The position numbers and the translations under genes were made by a program. The notes under the pieces are model-generated. The model saw nothing but the letters and a program-made list of their open reading frames with translations, did no database searches and had not been told where the DNA came from. Positions 58,468 through 64,000 of a stretch of DNA of 64,000 nucleotides are shown in pieces. Position 1 is the stretch's first letter, and every line of letters begins with the position of its first letter. This DNA is from Hyperoplus lanceolatus (taxonomy: Eukaryota > Chordata > Actinopteri > Uranoscopiformes > Ammodytidae): the NCBI GenBank assembly GCA_026929865.2, contig CM049397.1:29863698-29927697 (forward strand), in the 5' to 3' direction.

Positions 58468-59911
58468 ATGAGTCCAAGGAGACTCGGCCGAGGGCAAAAA
58501 ACTGCCGAAATGGACGAAGACGCTACAAGTGAAGACAACATGGACGCACAAGCTAGCCCACGCTCGAGGTTACCTGCTGATCTTGCTCAGCTCCACTCGG
58601 TGCTTCTTTCCGACCTCGCACAGTCAATGGACTCCCTCCTGAAAAAAGCACTTGGCGAGGCATTGGCACCAATCTCGGCATCCCTTGAGCGGGTAAAGTC
58701 GTCTCTTGATTCCCACGAAGAACGCATTCATGACATGGAAGAAGGGCTAAACAACCACAGCGACAGGTTCGAGGCTATCGAAACAACATGCGCCGCACTT
58801 GTAGCTGACAACGAGAGGCTGAAAAACAAAGTGGAGGACTTAGAAAATCGCTCCCGTAGGTCCAATCTGCGAGTTGTCGGCATCCCAGAGAATCTGGAGG
58901 GGCCGGACACAGTTAAAGAGGACCTATTATGCTACTTTTCTGGTCTTAATTTCTTGTTTTACACTGCTATAGAGCAACCTGACACGAATCACATCACAAA
59001 AAACTATGTAGATTTTCGGGAAGCTCTTTCTCTTATTTTGGCGATCCAGCACATCCTGTCAACACTTGAGTGTGTGTGCTTCGCCCCTCCGCCTGTCTTT
59101 CATCCCCGCCCCCTCCCCCCTCCTGCAAACCCCACCCGTTGATTGGTTACCTTCCTTCCGGAACACTTTCAGTGGCGGGAAGCGCACATGGACCTATAAG
59201 GGCGCGAGGCAGACGCAACAGGGAAGTGACAGCATTACCATACATGGAAACATCCGGGAGACGTCACAAAGTTTTATGCGACGTCACAAATTATGAAAGG
59301 GTAGACCGCTTTGAAGACGTGACTTCTCGACTGGCTAGAATAGTGTTTAGTGCTCTGCACAGACACCCCAGACGGTCAGCAGGGAATATGTCGAAATGCA
59401 TGTAATTCATTATTTGATAATTTAGTATGGTTAAGCATGACTATGAATCATCATAACAACGTTTATAGGTCATAAAAGTCAAAAAGCATCATAGGTCCTC
59501 TTTAAGTTCATGACTGAGTTTTTCGAGGAAGTCCTGGGAAAAGAATTCTTCCCGCATCCCGTCATTCTCTCCCGTGCGCATCGAGTGGGACCCAAGCTGA
59601 CAGCGGACTCCGGCCCCAGCCCCAAACGGCCGAGGATATTCCTCGTTCTCTTCCACTCCTTCCAAAACAAACACCGCATAATAACGAGGAAGCGAGAGCA
59701 GCTGTTCTTCAGGGGACACAAGGTATTTTTCCATGAGGATGTCAGCGCGGAACTCGGCAAGAAACAAGCTGCCTTTAAAGAAGTGAAATCCCTCCTGTAC
59801 AAGAAGAGCGTCAGGTTCGCCCATCTATCCCCCCGCCCGTCCTCACGACGACAGACCTTTCTTCCAGACACGGAGAAGGCCAGGAATCTCGATCTTCACT
59901 GGGGAGAGTAA
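58468..59911 (+). pseudogene. LINE ORF1 (L1-type RNA-binding protein) split by a MITE
   Basis: The first half (58,468-58,912) starts MSPRRLGRGQKTAEMDEDAT and has a coiled coil (heptad-like text around SLERVKSSLDSHEERIHDME and RLKNKVEDLENRSRRSNLRV). It ends at the RRM-like VVGIPENLEG motif. The second half (59,506-59,911) resumes with MTEFFEEVLGKEFF and SRAHRVGP, typical of the C-terminal domain of L1 ORF1 proteins. The halves are in frame across the single TTAA target, so the MITE alone broke the gene. The whole would be about 283 residues. Confidence 0.85.
58917..59501. mobile_element. TTAA-flanked MITE inside LINE ORF1
   Basis: Same family as 65-687: ends AGAGGACCTATTATGC and inverted GCATCATAGGTCCTCT, with TTAA at 58,913-58,916 and 59,502-59,505. 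The two ends here match each other better than in the array copies. The element has changed little except for shortening in the middle. Confidence 0.88.
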
Positions 59912-60849
59912 ATATGTGAGCATAAACAATCTTGCAAAGGTGAAATTAAGCCTAGCTTTGGCTTAGACACTTAGATTCTTTGGGACTGTTTCTATATGCT
60001 TGGTTAATATTTATTGTATGGGGAAAAAAAAAAAAAAGTTCAACTAACTAATGCCTACTGACACGATTATATTTAAGTTAATGTGGTCTAATGTGGTTCA
60101 TACACGTTTATGGTACAATAACAATGTGGCCTGTGATTTAAATATACAACAGTTATGTTTTTCAATAGCATGGACAGTTTGTTTCAGTTGGGTGGTTTTC
60201 ACACATAACTTTGCATATGGCTTTTACAGACTGTGGTCAATTTTAGTAGGGTAAAATAAGTTACATTATGGTCCTGAAAGGCTGAATTATTTTATTTTAA
60301 CAAGCACCACTCTGATTTATTTGAAATAGTTTTTCTAGTCCAATCGGTTTGTAATCGTACAGTGAGCACTGGTGATCCAGATGCAAACGGGATATTTGTA
60401 TTATTTTCCTTTATTTATTTTATCTAGTTTGGCCCCTTTTATTTTTTCCCAAGGTGAGCGAATAGATAATTGTATATAGGTAGAACATATATCATTTAAT
60501 GAGAGGGGAGCCCCCTCAGGTTAGGATAGGTGTTATGACAACTAGTCTTGGAACTTTCATGGAATTCGTTTTCTTTTGGAAGATAGGTTTGGGTTCATGG
60601 GTTTGTTTTCACTTAGTTTCATGAAAACTGGGGAATTTTATTTATATGGCAACACTTTATCTTCTAAGAGACACTATGGTAAAACTTTTTATTTGATACT
60701 TTTTTTTTCCTTTTTTTTTTTTTTTTTTTACTTCTCACAACTGGACATCACTTATGACCATCTGTACTTATACACCATGTGGTTCGAGCTAATCATACCC
60801 ATTTGATGTCTGCTATGATAAATAATGCAGGGGGTACAAGCCCAATAGG

Positions 60850-63800
60850 GGAGCGTTAGGTTTGTGTCCTGGAATGTTAAGGGATGAATGGTCTGGAAAG
60901 GTCTAGGATTTTTTCTCATCTTAAACAATTGAAAACTGATGTTTTGTTTCTACAAGAGACACATTTACGGTTAGAAGACCACACCAGACTTGTAAAGCAT
61001 GGGTTAATCATATCTTCCATTCTAAATTTAATAACAGATCAAGAGGGTGGAATTTTGATTAATAAACGAACAATTCTCACTAACTGCTTAATTGCTGACC
61101 CCAATGTCGATATGTCATTTCTGGGCCCTATTTCAAACACCTGTTATTTTGGTAAAGTGTAGCCTAATTGGAGTGAATTTGCAATAGCTTTGTCATCCCT
61201 CCCTAATTTAGATACACATGATATCCTTGCAGGAGATTTGAATTGTACAATGACCCATTGCTCGATAAATCTAGCCAAATGCCTCACCCTGTAATGTCAA
61301 GGGTCTTCTCAGATTTTATGAGACAAAATGGTGTGAGACCCATGGAGGTTTCAAAATCCAACCTCCAAACAATTTTCTTTCTTTCTCAGTCCACCACTCT
61401 TTCTCAAGGATAGATTACTTTTTTATAGATAGCTCTTCATCCTGCAGGAATCTGTTGAATATTTGCCATCATCATTTAGATCATGCACCACTCATCTTAG
61501 ACCTTTCTTTTACTTTGAACGTAGAGAGCAACTTCTGGAGACTTAACTCCTTGCTGCTTTCAAATGAGAAATTTTGCAAACATGTGACTACTAATATAGA
61601 TACTTTTCTGGAAGTAAACAAGAAGGAAGGTATATCATATTCCCTACTTTGGGAAACTCTAAAAGGACTTAAGAGGACAAATTATCTCCTATGAGAGCCA
61701 ATAAGGAACGGAACAAATCGACTTGAGATTTAATTTTAATTTAGACAGCACTCTGAAACCCCTCCCCAGAATTATATAAAGAAGATAGCTTTAGCTAAAC
61801 TCAACTTCTATCCACCAACCAGCTGAGACTTGTTACCGGACGGAGCACTTATTATGAGACGGAGAAAGTGCGATGCTGGCTCACCAGCTGAAACGCCAGG
61901 CTGGCACGGCTCATACCCCAAGTGAGAGATCAGGATCAGAACATAGTCACCAACCCAAAGGAAATTAATAATACTTTTGCAACATTTTACTCTACACTTT
62001 ACACCTCTGAATTCCCATCAGATGCTACAAATATGAACCGTTTCTTAGATAATTTGGATATACCTACTATTGAGCCTGGAGATAGGGAAGGGTTAGACGA
62101 CCTCTTCACGTCAGAGATCACTACAGCCATCGGGGACGCGAACTGGTAAATCTCCAGACCCAGGTTACCCCCTGAATTTTTTAAGAAATTTAAAGATAAA
62201 CTTGCACCCATTATGCTAGAATATTTAACGACTTTGGGAAAGGGTTCTTCCCCCAACCCTCACACAACTACGACACTACTCCTCAAAAGGACAAGGACCC
62301 TCTAAGTGTGGCTCTACCGTCCCATCTCCCTCCTAAATGTTGATATAAAATTTAGCTAAGGGATGGCACACCGTTAGAACGTTCTCCCTAAAGTAATATC
62401 TGAGGACCAGCGGGCTTTATAAAGGGTCGCCACTCTTTTTCAAATATTCGGCGACTGCTAATGTGACTACTCCCCCGGTCCTTCCTTGACTGCAGAAGCT
62501 GTTATCTCTCTAGATGCGGAGAAGGCCTTTGATCGGGTGGAGTGGAAATACTTATTCGCCGTATTGCAAAGGTTTGGGTTTGGTGACATATTTCTGGCAT
62601 GGACCGTCTGCTTTATTCGTCCCCACAAGCTCATTCAAACTAATCAATCTCATTCCAAATTTTTCCCCTGTCACGTGGGACACTCAAGGATGTCCGTTAT
62701 CCCCCTCCTGTTTCAGTGGCAATTGAACCTCTTTCGATTGCATTGAGGTCATCGTTGTTGTTACGGGGTGGGGTGGGAGCGAGGAACATGGTCTCTCTGT
62801 ATGCAGACGATCTCTTGATCTATGTAAGCAATCCAGAAGCTAGCGCCCCTGTAATCGTATCACTATTGAACAATTTTGGGTCTTTTTCTGGCTACAAACT
62901 TAATTATCAGAAAAGCGAATGCTTCCCCATTAATGAGTTGGCAATGCAAATTAAACAAGAGTCATTCCCCTTCCACTTAACACATTCTGGATTCAAATAT
63001 CTTGGAATAAACGTCACACGTTCTTTCACCTCTCTTCTTGGAGCCAATTTTACACCCCTAAATAATCAAATGAAATCTGACTTTCAGAGGTGGAGCAGTC
63101 TACCTCTGACTATTGCAGGGAGGGTACAACGGTGAAGATGAACATACTCCCAAAGTATTTGTATTTGTTCCAATGCCTACCGTTATTCCTGACGAAATCA
63201 TTTTTCAGTCAGTTAACACATCCATTACCTCCTTCATCTGGAATAATAAAGTACCAAGAGTTAATAAAGGCTTACTTCAGCGGGGACGCAATGTGGGGGA
63301 CTAGCTCTCCCCAGTTTTATTCACTACTATTGGGCAGCCAATTTGCAGAAAATTTTATTCTGGCCCATGTGCCAGATGCAGATTGGTGTACACTTGAAGC
63401 ACATTCTTGCCACTCGTCATCCCTCCCTGCATTGGTGTACTCCTCCCTGCCCACAAAGTGGTCCAGGTTTACCTCCAATCCTGTAGTACTGTCCACCCTT
63501 AGAATCTGGGCACAGTTCCGAAATCATTATAAATTCACTTCTCCCTCCCCTTTAAGTCCTATTTGTAAGAATCATTTATTTCCAGCCTCCTCTCTCGACT
63601 TAACGTTTACTCAGTGGGGCAGGAAGCAGCTTTCCTGTTTTAAAAGCTTGTACTGTAAAGAAGGGTTCGATAGTTTTGAAAATATATGCCAGAAATATGA
63701 TTTATCACGCAGTAATTTTTTTAGGTATCTCCAAATACGCCACTGTGTCAAAACGCTGTTTCCCTCTTTCCCTGTCCTCCCTACTGAGGCAGCATGGGAA

Positions 63801-64000
63801 GAAATGACCCTCCTCTGTCCAAAAAAAGGACTGATATCATTGTTATATTCTCAACTAATGTCTCTAGAAAACCATGACCTTTCAAAAATTAAGATCAGAT
63901 GGGAGGGCGAGTTGATGATTGAGTTGTTGGACAAACACTGGGAGGATGCTTTACAAAGGATTAACTCATCCTCATCATGTGCCGCTTGGGGCTCATTCAG
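60850..64000 (+). pseudogene. LINE ORF2 (endonuclease and reverse transcriptase), degenerate
   Basis: The endonuclease part shows FVSWNV then, after a frame slip, MNGLERSRIFSHLKQLKTDV, FLQETHL, GDLNC and later RIDYFF. The reverse transcriptase part shows ISLDAEKAFDRVEW (about 62,505) and the catalytic YADDLLIYVS (about 62,799). The C-terminal region (QRWSSLPLTIAGRV and onward) continues to the window end. Frames change at least five times, so no functional product is expected. Motif order and spacing fit the L1/Tx1 group. Confidence 0.85.

Larger units (their letters stand above)
58311..64000 (+). mobile_element. L1/Tx1-like LINE, degenerate, runs off the window
   Basis: It starts near GACGGAGACTTCCGG (58,317), has a short leader, ORF1 from 58,468, and ORF2 from about 60,850 with endonuclease and reverse transcriptase parts. 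It lies in unc13b intron 3 in the same orientation. A MITE is inserted in ORF1, and ORF2 has many frameshifts and stops, so it is not active. Confidence 0.85.

Overview
The window reads as vertebrate nuclear DNA, most likely from a spiny-rayed teleost fish. It has GT-AG introns, long CA/TG microsatellites, many Tc1/mariner, hAT-like, piggyBac-like and L1/Tx1-like elements, tRNA-derived SINEs, and the 5' end of an Unc13 (Munc13) gene. There are no bacterial operons, phage genes or CRISPR arrays. Most of the sequence is repeat or intron.

Region 1 (about 1-27,300) is a tandem array of three units starting at 1, about 10,164 and about 18,573. Each unit holds a five-exon plus-strand gene. Exon 1 and 2 encode a signal peptide, one long exon encodes a proline-rich minisatellite-like protein, and two short exons encode the C-terminus and 3' UTR. 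Each unit also has a small minus-strand ORF with one membrane segment. The unit 2 gene (538 residues) and unit 3 gene (about 590 residues) look intact. The unit 1 gene is nearly identical to unit 3 but carries two in-frame stops and a frameshift. I do not recognise this secreted repeat protein; it is the best candidate here for something undescribed. Transposon insertions absent from some units show that the array is a mosaic: the proximal parts of units 1 and 3 match, while the distal parts of units 1 and 2 match.

Region 2 (about 27,300-29,800) is spacer with a Harbinger-like insertion just before it, a direct repeat, a short hAT-like MITE, and then the 5' flank and untranslated leader of unc13b.

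Region 3 (29,802 to the end) is the start of unc13b on the plus strand. Exon 1 (29,802-29,823), exon 2 (45,640-45,669) and exon 3 (55,156-55,255) encode the first 50 residues of the N-terminal C2A domain. They are separated by introns of 15.8 and 9.5 kb, and a third intron runs off the window. The introns hold a fold-back Tc1 element, a second Tc1 element with a broken transposase, a piggyBac remnant split by a CA microsatellite, several MITEs, SINE and LINE pieces, and a long L1/Tx1-like retrotransposon (about 58,310 to the end). The ORF1 of that retrotransposon is interrupted by the same TTAA-type MITE that sits in units 1 and 3 of the array.

All calls come from reading the sequence; no alignment or database search was run. 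Family names for repeats rest on terminal repeats, target-site duplications and remembered consensus patterns.
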